A stretch of DNA of 64,000 nucleotides. Origin: Phanerodontia chrysosporium. Its lineage: Eukaryota > Basidiomycota > Agaricomycetes > Polyporales > Phanerochaetaceae. Both the position numbers and the translations under genes were made by a program. Below are positions 1 to 13,127 of this stretch, piece after piece. Each line of letters opens with the position of its first letter. Within the stretch, counting starts at the first letter, position 1. The stretch spans positions 2,418,001 through 2,482,000 of the forward strand of contig MJGA01000001.1 of assembly GCA_001910725.1 (NCBI GenBank). Reading direction: 5' to 3'. The notes under the pieces are model-generated. The model searched no databases. It saw only the letters and a program-made list of their open reading frames with translations, and was not told where the DNA came from.

Positions 1-161
1 CCAATGTTAAGAGAGATAGTAGGGGGAGGGGCTGGGGCCTCAGTCTGAGCAGGCCGTTCAATGGGTGCAGGTGGCGGGGCGGCTTGGCCAGAAGGCTGCT
101 GGGTCGGCAGACGGAACTGGCCAGGGACGAAAGAGAAAGCGTTTGCGTTTAGCTTGCTCAT
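1..161 (-). CDS. SUP35: Translation release factor eRF3 (Sup35), N-terminal fragment
   Basis: Only the first 53 codons are inside the window; the gene runs off the left edge. The ATG is at 161-159. The protein opens with MSKLNANAFSFVPGQF, a PAM2-type motif (S-LN--A--F-P) that in eRF3 binds the MLLE domain of poly(A)-binding protein, followed by a Pro/Gln/Ala-rich stretch. In eRF3 this low-complexity N-terminus precedes the GTPase region that works with eRF1 in translation termination in the cytoplasm. The GTPase part is not visible here, so the call rests on the start-proximal PAM2 motif and the P/Q-rich composition. Another PAM2 protein is possible but less likely. It is divergent from SLA1 across a 430-base shared promoter region. 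Confidence 0.72.
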   Translation of the reverse strand, partial: MSKLNANAFSFVPGQFRLPTQQPSGQAAPPPAPIERPAQTEAPAPPPTISLNI

Positions 162-591
162 AGCTGCAGCGAATTACAGGCTGGATGTCTCGTGAGGTTC
201 GTATAAGACGGTATCAAGGTGATCAGACAGAGAGAGGGGGGAACAACGAGGGAGCACTTGCTGTGGGCAGCGAGGTGTGCACTCTTCAAACTTTCGAGAT
301 CTATGATTACATGACTCTGGACCCCGGCACCGCTGACCACGGATCCGCTTCCTCTCTGCGGTTAGGCACTGTGTATACTTGCATCAAGAAGTAAAAGCCA
401 TCCAAATACAGTCTCACACTATAAATATGGTACAAACATGCCGATACTTTATCGTTTCTCTCTGTCTTCGAAGGTGGGAAGTTAGGGAGACCCCGTACAC
501 TCCATGCCGCCATCATGTTTGTCCAAATGAGGAAACGGGATATGTCATTGCCGCGTCTGCGGAGGCGAACCTCATTCCCTCTCTACCCTAC
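162..591. promoter_or_regulatory. Divergent intergenic region between SUP35 and SLA1
   Basis: This 430-base space separates two divergent start codons and must hold both promoters. A pyrimidine-rich patch (about 455-475) lies upstream of SLA1. I see no convincing TATA box or coding exon. A reading frame opening at 379 runs into SLA1 exon 1, but the ATG at 592 starts exactly at the first SH3 domain and is preferred. Confidence 0.4.
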
Positions 592-3500
592 ATGTCCTCC
601 GAACCAGAAGAATATCTCGCTGTGCTCAAGGCAGCGTACGACTATGAGCCTCAAGAAGATGCGGATGATGAGATAGCAATAAAGGAGAACCAGCTATTAC
701 TCCTACTCGAGCGTACGGACGATGAGTATGTAGCTGTTGCGCCTCAATCTCCGTCTCGTAGGCTGAGACCCCCCTCTTACAAGCTGGTGGAAAGTGAAGA
801 TCAAAGCAGACTCTCAAGAGGATGATACTCCCTCGGGTCTCGTTCCATCTGCCTACGTTGAGCCCGTGAGTGAGAATCTACGTGTCTGTTGCCGTACGCT
901 CATGGAGCGAGACGCTTCAGGCGGAACACATCTCCGTAGTCAAAGCACTCTACGAATATGAAGCACAACAGCCTGGAGAGCTCTCAGTGAGCGAAGACGA
1001 AGTCCTCTATGTGTACGGCAAGGACGAGGACTGGTTACTCGTGCACAGTCAGAAGGAAGGCGGCAAGGTCGGCTACGTACCTGGTAACTACGTCGAGGAG
1101 GTCCGTTAGCTGCCTCACTCCAATTATTCGCGTACTCAATCATCACATGCCATCAGGTAACAGAAGAAGGCGAATCATCCGCAGCAGCTGCAACCTCCCC
1201 ACCAGCCCCAGCTCTTGATCTCTCCAAGCTTGTGATCCCAGACTCAGTACGTGAAGTGTCCCATCGTACGGTAGGCTTCGTGCCGATAACCTCTCCATAA
1301 GCCACCGAAGCCTGCGTACACAGATCCCGAAGAACTCGTCAACAAGAGCAAGGCTAAGGCTCAAGCCGGGCCAGTCGAGACATGGTCGGTATCGGAGGTC
1401 GATAAGAAGGGCAAGAAGAAGAAGGGAACCCTCGGGGTGGGCAATGGCGCGATGTTCTTTGCTAGCGAATCCGACAAGGTGCGCATGTCCTCGCGGAGGC
1501 TCCCTATTCCACCCGACCTGGGTGTAACTCCGGTCTCACATGGAACCGTCCCAGACCCCGGTACAGAAGTGGCAGACCACTGATATCCTCACGACACGCG
1601 TGGAGAAGAACAAACATCTTCACATCGACATTGGCGGCACCTCGCCAGTGAGCCTTCACTTCCATGCAGGCTCTAAGGATGTCGCAGACGCCATCATGGC
1701 CAAGCTCCAAGATGCTCGCCTTCCACCCGAAGCTCAGGACAACACCTTGGCTGTAGAGCCTCCCCCTGAGAGGCCAAGAAGCAGCGCGCAGAAGTCTGTT
1801 CACTTTGATAATGGAGAGCCAGAGATCATTCCACCGCGGGAAGACGATGGCCAATCGGAACCCGACGAAGAAGAGTATGAACAGGAGCCAAATGGCCCTC
1901 GCGCTGTCGTGTTGTATGACTTCCAAGCCGATGAGGAAGACGAGATGACTGTTGCCGAAGGCGAGACCCTCCTGGTCCTGAAGCGCGATACAGACGAGTG
2001 GTGGAAGTGCCGGAATTCACGAGGACAAGAGGGTGTTGTACCCGCCAATTATCTGGAGGTATGATACCGGCTACTACCGATGCGTATTCAATTAACTCTC
2101 TACAGCTCGTACCGGAGCCTGAAGGTGCTGGTCGGTCATCTACTGATTCCGACGCCTCCGAAGCGCAAGCAGCACGAGATGCAGAGGAACGGAGACAGAA
2201 AGAAGAGGCGGAGCGCAAGAAGGAGGCAGAGCAGCGGGCTCAAGCAGCGGCAGCACGAGCTGAGGCAGACCGCCGACGCCGTGAGCAGGAGCGAGAGAAA
2301 CAGGCCGCGAGGGAGAGGGAACAACGGGCTGCTGACGCTGAAGCCAGCAAGAAGGCTCGTGACTCTATGGATACCGCAAAAGCCTCCAAGACGAATGGTT
2401 CCAGCTCGAGGAGCTCTACGGAGAAACGTTAGTCGCTGTATACAATGCTCTGCCGCCAGTACTGAATGCCTTTTGCAGGTGCTCCCCCGACAGCCAATAT
2501 CCGTACTTGGCACGATCGTACTGGTCAATTCCGCGTCGACGCCGCATTCCTCGGCTTTGCGAACGGCAAACTCAGGCTTCACAAAGTGAACGGCGTCGTG
2601 ATCGAAGTGCCATCGGAAAAGATGTCCGCTGATGACATGAAATATGTCGAGCGTCTAATGGCAAAGCAACGAGAGCAGCAGCGGTCGTCTTCACCTCGCA
2701 GGACGTCCGACGACATACCTCTGGAAATTCGGAGACAGTCGTTGCAGCCGTCGAAGAAGCCGTCAGTGGACTGGTTCGAGTTCTTCCTCAGCGCAGGCTG
2801 CGATGTCGACGACTGCTCTCGATATGCTTTGTCCTTCGAGCGTGACAAGATCGACGAGGCCATTCTTCCGGATATCACTGAATCTACCATGCGTTCACTT
2901 GGCCTTAGGGAAGGTGATATCATCCGTGTGAAGAAGGCTATCGAAGCGCGGAAACCCAAGCCGGTGGAGGACGCAAGGGCAGAGCAGCTGCGTCGCGACG
3001 AAGAACTTGCTAAGCAACTGCAAGCACAGGAGACCGGTAGACAACCACGAGGCGAAGCTCCCAATCTCTTCTCTGCGGGACCTGACGGCAAACTCAAGAA
3101 CAATGTGCGTAGAGGCAGACCACAGTCAAACAAAGGTGGTCCGCCCTCGACAGTTGACATCAACGCTATTAGCTCTGCATCGGATCAAATTCAGCGCACG
3201 GGCACCCCGAGTCGGACAGGCAGCACGCCGACCCCCCAGCTTCCTGAGAGGTCTAATTCTGCAGCAGCCACCCCTGCTAGTGGTTTCGACGACGATGCGT
3301 GGACAGTCAGGCCCAGCTCGACTACACCTATCGCGCCCTCGTCGCCTGCTAATAATGCACCTCCGCCTCCGCCAGCTCCTCCAGCACCAGTGGCTGCCCC
3401 CGCCCCGGCACCCGCCTCAGCGGCTGCGCCACCCCCACCTCCTGCACCTCCTGCGCCTGCGCCGGCACCTCCTGCACCCCCAGCACCTCCGGCCTCCGCG

Positions 3501-4588
3501 CCACCAACCACGACTCCTGCAGCTCCCGCCCAACAGCCAGCAGCGACAGGAGGCAGCTTGGCAAACAAGACCGAGGCGGACATCTTCGACCAGCTCGCAC
3601 GGCTCAGCCAGCTTCGCATACAGAACCCGGTCACGACTCAGCGACCAGCTTCTGCGATCAGTCTCACCACGACGTCCCCGCCGCCACTCGGTTACCAGTC
3701 CGGCTTGGGGATGGGCACCTCGCCTGCGCCTCTTGGTCAACATCTCCAGGCTCAGAGCACAGGCATGCTTCCCCCACCCCAACCTATCAATGGTCCTCGA
3801 GGACCACTCGCGCCTGTTCCTGCCAATCAGGCCTTGCTACAGCCGCTCATCCCAACAAATACGGGCTTCAACAGCTTCGTTCCGACGCGGCCTCAGAGCA
3901 CGCCTTCATACCTTCAGTCTCAGCCGACAGGACTGCCACTCCAGCCCCAAGCGACTGGCTTCCAGGCGCCTCAGCAGCAGCCGTTCATGTCGCAGCCGAC
4001 TGGATTCCAGCCATCGCAGTCTAGTGGGTTCCAAGCGCCCCAGCCAACAGGCTTCCAGGCACCGCAGCCAACTGGTTTCCAGCCGTCGCCACAACCGCTG
4101 TTGCCACAGGCTACCGGGTTCCAGGCCTCCGGGCCTCTGCTTTCACAGCCGACTGGTATGGGAGGGCCTTTCGGAGGAGGCATGTCATCGTTCCAGGGCC
4201 CGTCCGGAAACTTCGGTCAGATCCAGCCTAGTACGTTTTCACCTGTAGTTCCATACCCTCCAGTGCTGATTGTGGGATAGCCCCGACAGGCTTCAACCCA
4301 GGCTTCGGCCAGTTCAACGCGCCAGCGCCACCGCCACAGCAGCCTGCGTCTAACCCGGTCAACACTAACCCTGCGAACATCTTTGCTCAAATGAAGAGTG
4401 GAACGTTCGGGCAGGATAACAACCAGCAGCCGCAGTCTGCGGGTACGTTGTTATGCTTGCTGTGACTTTCACACGTTTTGACCGTCTGCGTAGATAAATA
4501 CGATGCTTTGCGCCCTCAACCTACCGGATGGGGAGGAGGATACCAGGGAATTAATGGTTATTCTGGAGGTTACGGATTCCAACAGTAA
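592..4588 (+). CDS. SLA1: Actin cytoskeleton-regulatory / endocytic adaptor Sla1
   Basis: Ten exons give about 1,162 residues: 592-725, 784-865, 921-1100, 1157-1246, 1311-1478, 1555-2058, 2106-2427, 2479-4230, 4281-4442, 4494-4588 (the acceptor before 1311 could be 9 bases earlier). Order of domains: two N-terminal SH3 domains (AAYDYEP and KALYEYEA starts), a third SH3 (VVLYDFQA ... EWWKC), a Lys/Arg/Glu-rich coiled segment, SHD1 (TGQFRVDAAFLGF, the NPFxD-binding module), SHD2/SAM-like (DWFEFFLSAGC ... IIRVKKAIEA), a Pro/Ala tract, then many LxxQxTG repeats. This is the classic Sla1 layout. In yeast it links cargo and clathrin to Arp2/3 activators at cortical actin patches, and Prk1/Ark1 kinases phosphorylate the LxxQxTG threonines. 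It is convergent with SEC7, 130 bases apart. Confidence 0.93.
3912..4161 (+). repeat. LxxQxTG phosphorylation-site repeats in SLA1
   Basis: This coding stretch holds about eight closely spaced copies of a Q-x-TG-type unit (for example LQSQPTG, FQAPQPTG, LLPQATG), with one more (LRPQPTG) in the last exon. In yeast Sla1 these are targets of the Prk1 kinase family. Two neighbouring units (FQAPQPTG) are identical at protein level, which suggests recent unit duplication. Confidence 0.7.
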
Positions 4589-4718
4589 TTTTGCTATCAT
4601 GTATATATTATACCACCTCTGTTTTGTCTAACGCGATAATATTCCGTCCATGAATTATACCATGCTATACAAGGAGTGCGAAAGTCGATAAATAGAAACA
4701 TACAGGGGACGCAGTCCA

Positions 4719-7700
4719 TCATGACCGCTCTATAATACCCTGGATATAGCCTACTCGTAGGAAGTAGTCGCGCAGGTTTTGTCTGATCTCGGGGGCCATC
4801 TCGCGCGCGAGAAGCTCCGTCGCCAGAGGATATATAGCAGGAAGGTATGTCGCGAACTTCGAGGGCATTAGTATTCCAGAAGTGTTTCAGCATGTGAAGG
4901 AGGGCTTACGGCTTTGTCGTCAAACTTGGCAAAGCCGTGCAGAATCTCGGCAATGACAGGAGTCCATGCAGCGATGTTCTTCGCCTGACTGTCCAGACGC
5001 AGCTTTGTGAAGTCCTGCAACACGCCAAGACTCAACCTATTCGGATGTAAATATGGGCAGAGTAATATACGATGAGGGGCTTACGGAAGCAAGCGGTCGG
5101 CAACCTGAGGGCGGGATGCCTGATGCTCAGGCCTTGGGTCGTAGTACATTCTTAGCAGGATGTGAACGAGAGTCGATGCGCTGCTGGACTCTTGCTTGAG
5201 CAGGTTAGGGAGATGCTTCATGAAACCTATCATGCACACGTTAGATAAGGTCAAAGTTGAGGAGCGTGAGGTCCACTCACCAACTTTCCACAAACCCGTG
5301 CGGAGTTCCTTGTCCTCGTTGAAGGCTCTTGCGAACTGATAGCTGTGATCGAGCACACCCATTAAACGCAGAAGATGCTCTGGCGGAATGGTATTGTACA
5401 CCTCTTCATTACGTAGGAGGTCGTTGGTGGTCTCGATGAGAAGAAGTTGCAGCACACATTTGACGATGATCTGCTTGAAGATTCGTCGCCTCTCGCCCAG
5501 CGAGACTTGCCGTCCTGGCTTCTGCTGCTCACCGGCGGACAGCGGTGCTGGTACAATAGCCTGTCCGTTTGATTCTGATGTACATGTGAGAAGCTTGTCA
5601 CGTGTAATGACGAGGTGTCCTTACCAGTCTCCGGTAGATCTGGAGTGCTCCCGTCAATCTCTACGCGGAGGCTTTCATCGAACAGCTGATGCGGTGTCGT
5701 CGTACGGAAGAGCTTGACGAATGTCGTCGCCACTCGTTCCCAGCGAGCAGGACTCAGCTTCTTGACATTGCTCTCCAACAGCTGCTGTAGGCATGATGTA
5801 CCGATGCGGGCTAGAGTGTCGTTCTCTGAACAAAGTGTAAGTGGGAGTCGAGCGCGAGCTGGAGGGAGACACACCTTGGCAGATGCACACGCAAAGCAGG
5901 TCGAGTAGCCCGTCCAAGAAACGTTCCAAAATCTCGAAGTGGAAGGTGTAGAGATCGATAAGGTTGCGCAATGCTTGAATCATGGTTGATGACAGCCACA
6001 CGCTCATGTCCTCTTGAGTGCTGAACCTTGACAGATCTTGACTCGACTTCAAGACAGCGAAGATAGGGAACAGGAGTTCTTGGCAGACCGTGTCCCAGAA
6101 CTCTACTGGGAATGTTGATCCATATGTCTTGAGTGTCGAGAACAAGGAATCGAGGGCTCTGGAAAGGGTCCGGTAAGTACATGCGTTAGTGGAACACACA
6201 ATGTGTCTTACAATCGCCGTACTTCGAGGTCTTCGCCATTCATGATCACATCGTAGAACCCGAAAAGCGTCGGGAACCAGTACTTGATCATGGGGTCGTC
6301 CGTAGGTTCAGCCTTTTCGATACCCGCAGGCGTGAGGCCGCATTCTGGACAGCTCAGCATGACCGGAATGACACCACGAAGCATGGCGATGGCCAGAAGA
6401 CTTATTTTCTGGTACTTCGTGACCTTGCAGAAGTCCGTGATGCAGACTGTGAGGTCCGCGAACGCTCCGTGGCGGACAATGGCCTGGAAGTGGTCCTTGT
6501 TCAGGCGAGTAACGATCTCGAAGGCAGAGCTGACTATGCGCTCTGTATGGAAACGCTAGGTTAGTTCAAATACATCGATGCGTATCCTTAGTCTCACCTG
6601 TTGGAACTTTGGCGGCAGATGAGAACACGCCGAACATAGTTCGCCAACCGGAGCGCAAGTTTGCCACCCGCGCTTGTATCATTTGTTGGAGACATTGAAG
6701 CACCTGCGAAGTTCAGTTTGTGACTTGTGCGCGACCAATGAGAAGCTCACCATATCTCGCACTTCCGGGTTCGAGTTGTGGACCATAGTGTACTCGAATG
6801 GGCGCAGGAAGTCTTTCTGGAATTTGAAGTGCGGCAATTCTTCCTTTTCCAAGAACCTCATGGCCAGTTGGCGGAGGGCGTCCAGAGCGAAGAACGCAAC
6901 ATGGGGGTTATTGTGGCAACAGACCTGTTACGAGGTTGGTATCAACACTCCCCGGTATCACCAAAATCCACTGTAACGAACCTGGTTGAAATGCTCGCCG
7001 AGGATGTCCCAGAGATTGGACCACTCGAGACGGATACGGTTCATGTTGTAGTAGGAGATCTCGACAAGCTTTTGAAGACTGAAGAGACGAGGATGCTGCG
7101 ACATCCCGGACGACTGGATCTCCTCCCACGAAACATCGCACAGCGCCCTGACGAAGTCAACAATCGCAGTCTAGAGATAAACTTAGTGCGGTTCATCCTT
7201 CGCCAGACGGTATCACTTACACCAGAGAGGTAGTGGCTCAGGGAGAAAACCATGTCAGCCGCGACCGTGATATGCGTCGAGCGACTCTCATTCGCGAGCT
7301 CTTCAGTGGGGAGTTTGCGTGGTCGTCTAAGTTGCGCGTCAGCGCATATAGTACATTCCAGACACCATCACATACCCTTTCTTGCCGTCAGGCAAGTCAA
7401 CTCCACTGGTGATCAACTGCATGTGCTCGAGTTGGCTGACACACGTCAGTACCTCTCGCCACGAGCTCTTGAGGTTGTTGCCCTCTGTCACGGCGACGTC
7501 GAGGAGCGCCTTGATAGCCTCCATGTTCTTCGTTTTCATCTCGCCCAAGTTATTCAGGAAGGTGAACTTCGCGAGCGTGGTGACGAACGCATTGCGCTCC
7601 AACTCCAAGTCGAAGAAGCATACGATACGAATGGCGCTCTTGAAGCCGTCCAAGCAGAGCTCGACGATTTCCAGGTCGTCTGTACCTTGCAGCGGGCCGG

Positions 7701-10700
7701 ATAGACCGGCGAGGAATGGAATCCAAGCGACCTCGAACATAGGCTTGACGTGCACGAAATGAGACGCGTTGAAGTATTGCTCCCCAGATTTGGAGCCCTT
7801 CCTTTGCGAGCGCATGAGCGTCCGGAACAAGGCCTGCAAGGAAATGGTCAACTGCTTCCTAGCATTACTTGATTGCAGCACTCACCTCAGTCTTGTTCGC
7901 CATGTTATTTGACTGCATCATGTACGCCTCCTTCTGCAAATCCCTGCCCACATTTGCCAGGGCGTTCGCGAGACCAGGAGCAGGAGCGACGGGGACCTGC
8001 ACAGTTTCGACCTCGTCCTTCATGCGGATCTCGTTGTTAACAATGTCATCGTAGATGGACGAGAGAAGCTCTTCCGGAAGGTCTCGACCGTCATTGATAC
8101 CACGGTTGTTCTTGATGAAGTCAGCCTTGGTCATACGGCTCTTGACCTGTGGATTGTGCGCATCCGTGTTAAGCATGATAGTCGAGTATGCCAGCACGTA
8201 AGCCGTATCTGAAGCATGGTCAATCGAGTAGCGAATTGTAACCAAGAACTGTGCTCACCAGCATTCGCGAAAATCGTCTGCGGGTTTCCGGCAATATATC
8301 TTTCTGCGAACTTCAGCATATAACGATCAATCTTCTGAGATTCACCCGGCAAGCGGAACGCCTGCAGGAAAACCCGAAGCGCGTCCACGAACTCCAGCCC
8401 GCGGAAGTCCATGAGATCAACGAAGGCATGCATGGTAGCGACATTCTCCTCATCACTATAACGAAACGACGTCAGCAAACACCAGGCGACGTGGAGCGAG
8501 ATGCTTACGCTTCGCCCAAATACTCGCCAATCATTGCCTTGCTAAGACCGTCGGTCTCAAGCAGGAATCGAGCGACGTCCTGTGGCGCCGGGCTGGGAAT
8601 AAACCCGGTTTCAAGGAAGAATTGGATTCCCTATCAAACATATCAGTCACGCAATAAGACAGATGGAAATAATACGAGCATACCCGCTTCGGCTTAAAGT
8701 TGAACTTCTTAATACCCTCTAGAAGGGTTGTCTTCTTCTGCTTCGCGCTCTCGAACTTGGTCGGATCATCCGCTGACTGGTCTGGAGTGGGCATTCGACT
8801 GGACTCCGAGAGGCTCGGCGCAGCAGACAGCCTGTCCATGGAGTGGTCCGGAGTCACGGTGTCCGAACGATCGTCGCCCTGAGTTCTTGTCTGCTCTTTC
8901 TCGTTAGACTCCACGGCAGCATTGTTCATGGTACCCCAAGTGACCAACGACTTCAGAGTCGAGACGAGACATTCCAGACTCTGTCGGCGAAGCTGAGATT
9001 CCGAAGTGCCGAGGGTAGAAGTGTCGATCGCTCCTGGGCCAGAGAGGGCATTGGTGCTCAAGGCCGGTGGTACAGCGTTACCATTTGTCTTCGATGACGG
9101 AGGGAGGTTTGGACTCGTCGGGTCGGTCGACTTAGGAGGCACGTGTGAGATCGGTGCCGTTGCAAGCTTCGAGACGATATTGATGAGGCTGAAACATCTC
9201 TATGAGCTGGAAACATGCGAAGTCCTATAGGTTAATACTCACTGCTCGTAGATGTTGTCGACAGCTTCGCTATCGCAATCATAGTTAAGGTATATCTCAA
9301 CAAGGGCCTGAGGGTCCTGCGATAGCCTCTGCAGCATGTTCAGAATGACGGCTTTTTGCTTCAGGGTCGATGTCTTCATTTCCAGAATCGGTATGAATAT
9401 CTCGTGCAATAAGACCTCAATCTCTTTCTGCGAAGGCACAGTGCCTGCTTTAATTGATACCATACAGTGATCATTTCATGCCACGCACCTTGAGCTTGGT
9501 CCTCATGCCAGATATCACCCTCCAGAAGATCTCAACGCTAGCCTCAAAGACTTGAGGCACCGGACTGACAGCGTTCCGGCTCAGGCACAAACATAAGTAC
9601 TGCGTAATAGCCTGCACGAATGTCGTAGAGTCGTTCGATGAGCTCGAGTAGATGATCGCATTCGGTGAGACGATCAGCGCCATGTGGTTGTTCAGAATCG
9701 TCAAGACGAGGTGAAGCGACAGCAATTTTGACCGCATCGCATGAGACTTGAGATCACGTTCACTAATTTCGCAGACATTATCAGAGATGAATCTCAGCTA
9801 TATTCCGTAGCGACCTACCTCTCGGCATTCAATGGCTTCATCGTTAGCTTGCAGAGTGCCCGGAAGACCAAGAACGCATCCTTGATGAAGAGATCGTTTG
9901 TCGACATTTCCACGGAAAATGACTCGTGCTCATCGTCGACCACTTCACTAGCGGCGCTCTCGGAAGCATCTCTGCGAACCCATCAAAATACCATCCTTAC
10001 ACACAGCATAAAGAACTCACTGATGATGCTGCGACGCCTTCCTCGGAGTCTCCGGCAGTTGCCCTGCATGTCCGTTGGTCGGGAGCTCGATAGTCTCGGA
10101 TCGAGGGGTGTGCGACGCAGACTCTGCGCGTGCGATATTCTCGTTCACATGAGAGGGAGCAGGTTCTGCTACATCGTGCACCCCGTTTGTATTCACGGAA
10201 GCAGGAGGGCTGAGAGGTGCCGACAGACGCATAGGGGAATTGGGGGCCAAAGAACGACGTTTCGTGCTTTCCGCCCGGGAGGCGAGCGTAGCTGACGACG
10301 CTGTGCGCGAAAGTGTAGGCTGCTCTAGCTTACAACGCGCGAAGACATGATTCACCATCTGAGTGAGACCGCCTTGGGCGACAGTCTGATTGATTGGGTC
10401 GACGCTGAGAAGGAAGACATTGTAGACCGTCCGCACGGCCTTCAACAGGGAGGACTGGTGCACAAGGATAGTTGGGGACAAGACCAAAGCCAGGAGCGCC
10501 TTCACGATTTGGAGTGAAACGGTCTCGGGAGTGGACTCGCTATGGCAGGACGTAATAGTGTGGACGACTAGATCGACGAGGGAGCCACCGGGTGGGTGGT
10601 TGGCGGAGCTTGTCGACGGTCTAGCACCCGGACCAGGCGAGGGAGGGGGTGAAGGAAGTCCTTGGGAAGGCTGACCAGCCTCAACAAAGAAGGAATAGGA

Positions 10701-11489
10701 AATGAGTTTGGATATGCAGTCGAGACTGGCGATCATGAGCTTCTCATTGCGGGTCTCGCACGCGAGTCGCAATGGCTCGAAGATCTCGCGCGGCCGGTCT
10801 CCACCCTCGCCCCGCTTGACCATATCCAAAGCACGCTGCACGCTGTCGCGCAGAGGCTGCGAACGCTTGGCCTCCCGCGACGCGGCAATGGTCTCCAAAG
10901 CAGACGAAACAAGTACCGCGGACACGGTCCTTCCTTTAGAGATCGTCAGAGAGCGACGATGCGAGGCTGATGAAGTAGACCGTGAAGGCGTGGCACGAGG
11001 CGCATCATGGCCATTGACCCTCCTGTCTGTTGGATGTTCCTCCGACTGACGCACGGACCGTGTAGCGGAGGCCGGTGTAAGGCTATCGTCTCGCGATGGA
11101 GGTGTCCTCGCCTCAGGGAGAGCTTCTGACTTTGCAGGGGGAGTAGGAGGTATTGTGCTGGTGGACCTTCGTGCTTCCTGAGGAACTGCAACCGAGTCTT
11201 CTTGTCCAGACTCGCCAGGTGCTGTCGACACCTGCGATGACGCTGGTTCCGCGTCTTCCTTGCCATGCACTTCCGCAGCCACTGTCTCTACAGTTGTGGG
11301 GACATGGACGTCCTGGTGTACTTCCTGCGGCTGGAATTCATCAGCTGGGTTCGTTTGAGCTTCGTCTGCTATCGGTGTGTTCGCAGGCTCCTGGACTGGC
11401 AATGTTAGAGGTAATGTCGCACTACCGCCAGCGGGAGGAGAGAGAGGTAATGGTATCGAGGCCGCTTGCTCTACGTCGACAGAGCTCAT
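4719..11489 (-). CDS. SEC7: ARF guanine-nucleotide exchange factor Sec7 (BIG family)
   Basis: This is a multi-exon gene of roughly 1,800-1,900 residues. The start is ATG 11489-11487 (MSSVDVEQ); the stop is TGA at 4721-4719 after a YIQGIIERS tail. The first intron is 9972-10020. A Pro/Ser/Thr-rich head (exon 1) leads into DCB/HUS-type helices (about 10,800-9,240), including [14 protein letters not shown] and [13 protein letters not shown]. The Sec7 catalytic domain follows at about 8,700-8,040 with [16 protein letters not shown], the glutamic-finger region [19 protein letters not shown] and [15 protein letters not shown] repeats follow, such as [18 protein letters not shown] near 7,050-6,980. 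In fungi Sec7 activates Arf1 at the trans-Golgi and drives coat recruitment. The whole domain order is present and I saw no break, though not every splice site was checked. It is divergent from DYS1 with 272 bases between starts. Confidence 0.93.
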
Positions 11490-11761
11490 GGAAGCGGGTA
11501 TACGACGCCGACAGGCAGGATGATGAGGTGAGTCGCGTCGTCGTGGTCGTCGTCGGCGAAGGTGAACAGCTGTGCCTTTCACCGCGCTCAGTCTCACCGC
11601 TGTCGGCGATCAACCGCCACGTGACGTCCGTAGCGAAACGCGCTCTAGCGCCCAATGTAGCCCGCGACCGGCGTCTAACGCACGAGAAATGGCAGAAATT
11701 GCCCTGCCAGCCGCGGGCAAATTTCCTTGCTTTCAACCCTCACCTCCTCACCTTGTGTACC

Positions 11762-13127
11762 ATGGCGTCCTCTTCCAATGTCCCGGCGGGCGCATCTTCA
11801 GCCGTCCTGAAGCCCTCAGAACCCATGCCGGACTTTGCGGTTACAGTAGAAGGACCTAACTTCGACGAGCCCATGACTCTCGAGAAGCTGCTCGACAGCT
11901 ACAAGCGCATCGGCTTCCAGGCGAACAGCCTCGGGAAGGCTATCGATGTGGTCAATCAGATGGTACGCTTTGCACTAGTCGTGTTCCAGGAGCAGACATT
12001 GCAACTAACTATTGTAGCGCACGTGGAGACTCTCAGACGAGCCCATCGCTGAAGATGAAGACGAGGAGTTCCGCGATCCTGAAGTGCGGAAAAACGTCAA
12101 GTGTGACATCTTCTTGGGCTACACGTCGAACCTTATCTCGTCTGGTCTCCGAGAGGTGATCCTGCATCTCGTGAAGCACAAGCACGTACGGGCTATCGTG
12201 ACAACTGCTGGCGGTATCGAAGAGGACTTTATCAAATGCCTAGGCAAGACGTACCTGGCCGACTTCAACCTAGATGGCGCAGACCTCCGTCGGAGAGGCA
12301 TGAATCGAATTGGCAACCTCATCGTGCCCAACGATAACTACTGCAAGTTCGAAGACTGGCTGACACCTATTCTGGACACCATGCTTGCAGAACAGAAGGA
12401 AACTGGGCAGGTCTGGTGTCCTAGTTCCTTCATTCGTCGGTTAGGAAAAGAGATAAATAATGAGGAATCTGTATATTACTGGGCTTACAAAGTGAATATA
12501 TCCATCTTCCTTCAGCTTGATCGACCATGCTGAGATTCTCATTCCGCTATAGAATGATATCCCCGTGTTCTGCCCTGCCCTGACGGACGGCTCACTGGGC
12601 GATATGCTTTATTTCCACTCATTCAAGAACCCTGGACTAGTCGTGGATATCGTGCAAGACATCCGCAACCTGAACGAGCTTTCGCGGCGGTCGCGCAAAG
12701 CGGGCATGATTATCCTTGGCGGCGGTGTCTGCAAACACCAGATTGCCAACGCTATGCTCATCGTACGCTACTATACTCCTCCGGCGTCACCGTGTTCTCA
12801 CGACTCCTATTTAGCGCAACGGCGCAGATTACTCTGTTTACATTGTACATCTCTGTCTTACTGTAAGGTGTAGCCGCGACTTACCCCGTTCTCTAGAACA
12901 CTGGCCAGGAGTTTGACGGCTCGGACTCAGGTGCTCGACCTGACGAAGCCGTCTCGTGGGGCAAGATTCGTGCGGGTTCGGAGTCCGTGAAGGTGAGCGT
13001 ACCGGCCACAGGACCACGGTGGCTCTCTGACAATCTTCATACGTTGTAGGTTTACGCCGACGCCACACTAGTATTCCCTCTTCTCGTGGCGGCTACATTT
13101 GGCCGCGATGTACCAGCTCGGACGTGA
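11762..13127 (+). CDS. DYS1: Deoxyhypusine synthase
   Basis: Six exons: 11762-11962, 12018-12491, 12553-12762, 12815-12844, 12897-12992, 13050-13127. They give 362 residues, close to the usual 360-390. All introns are phase 0, 52-61 bases long. The enzyme transfers the aminobutyl group of spermidine to one lysine of eIF5A, the first step of hypusine formation, in the cytosol. Visible signatures are [42 protein letters not shown], and the active-site lysine region [16 protein letters not shown] near the C-terminus. The reading frame is intact throughout. One exon is only 30 bases long (12815-12844) but is needed to keep the [10 protein letters not shown] segment of the family. Confidence 0.96.

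Noticed and set aside
379..591. Upstream in-frame extension of SLA1
   Set aside because: The extra residues do not resemble Sla1, which starts close to its first SH3 domain; the ATG at 592 fits.
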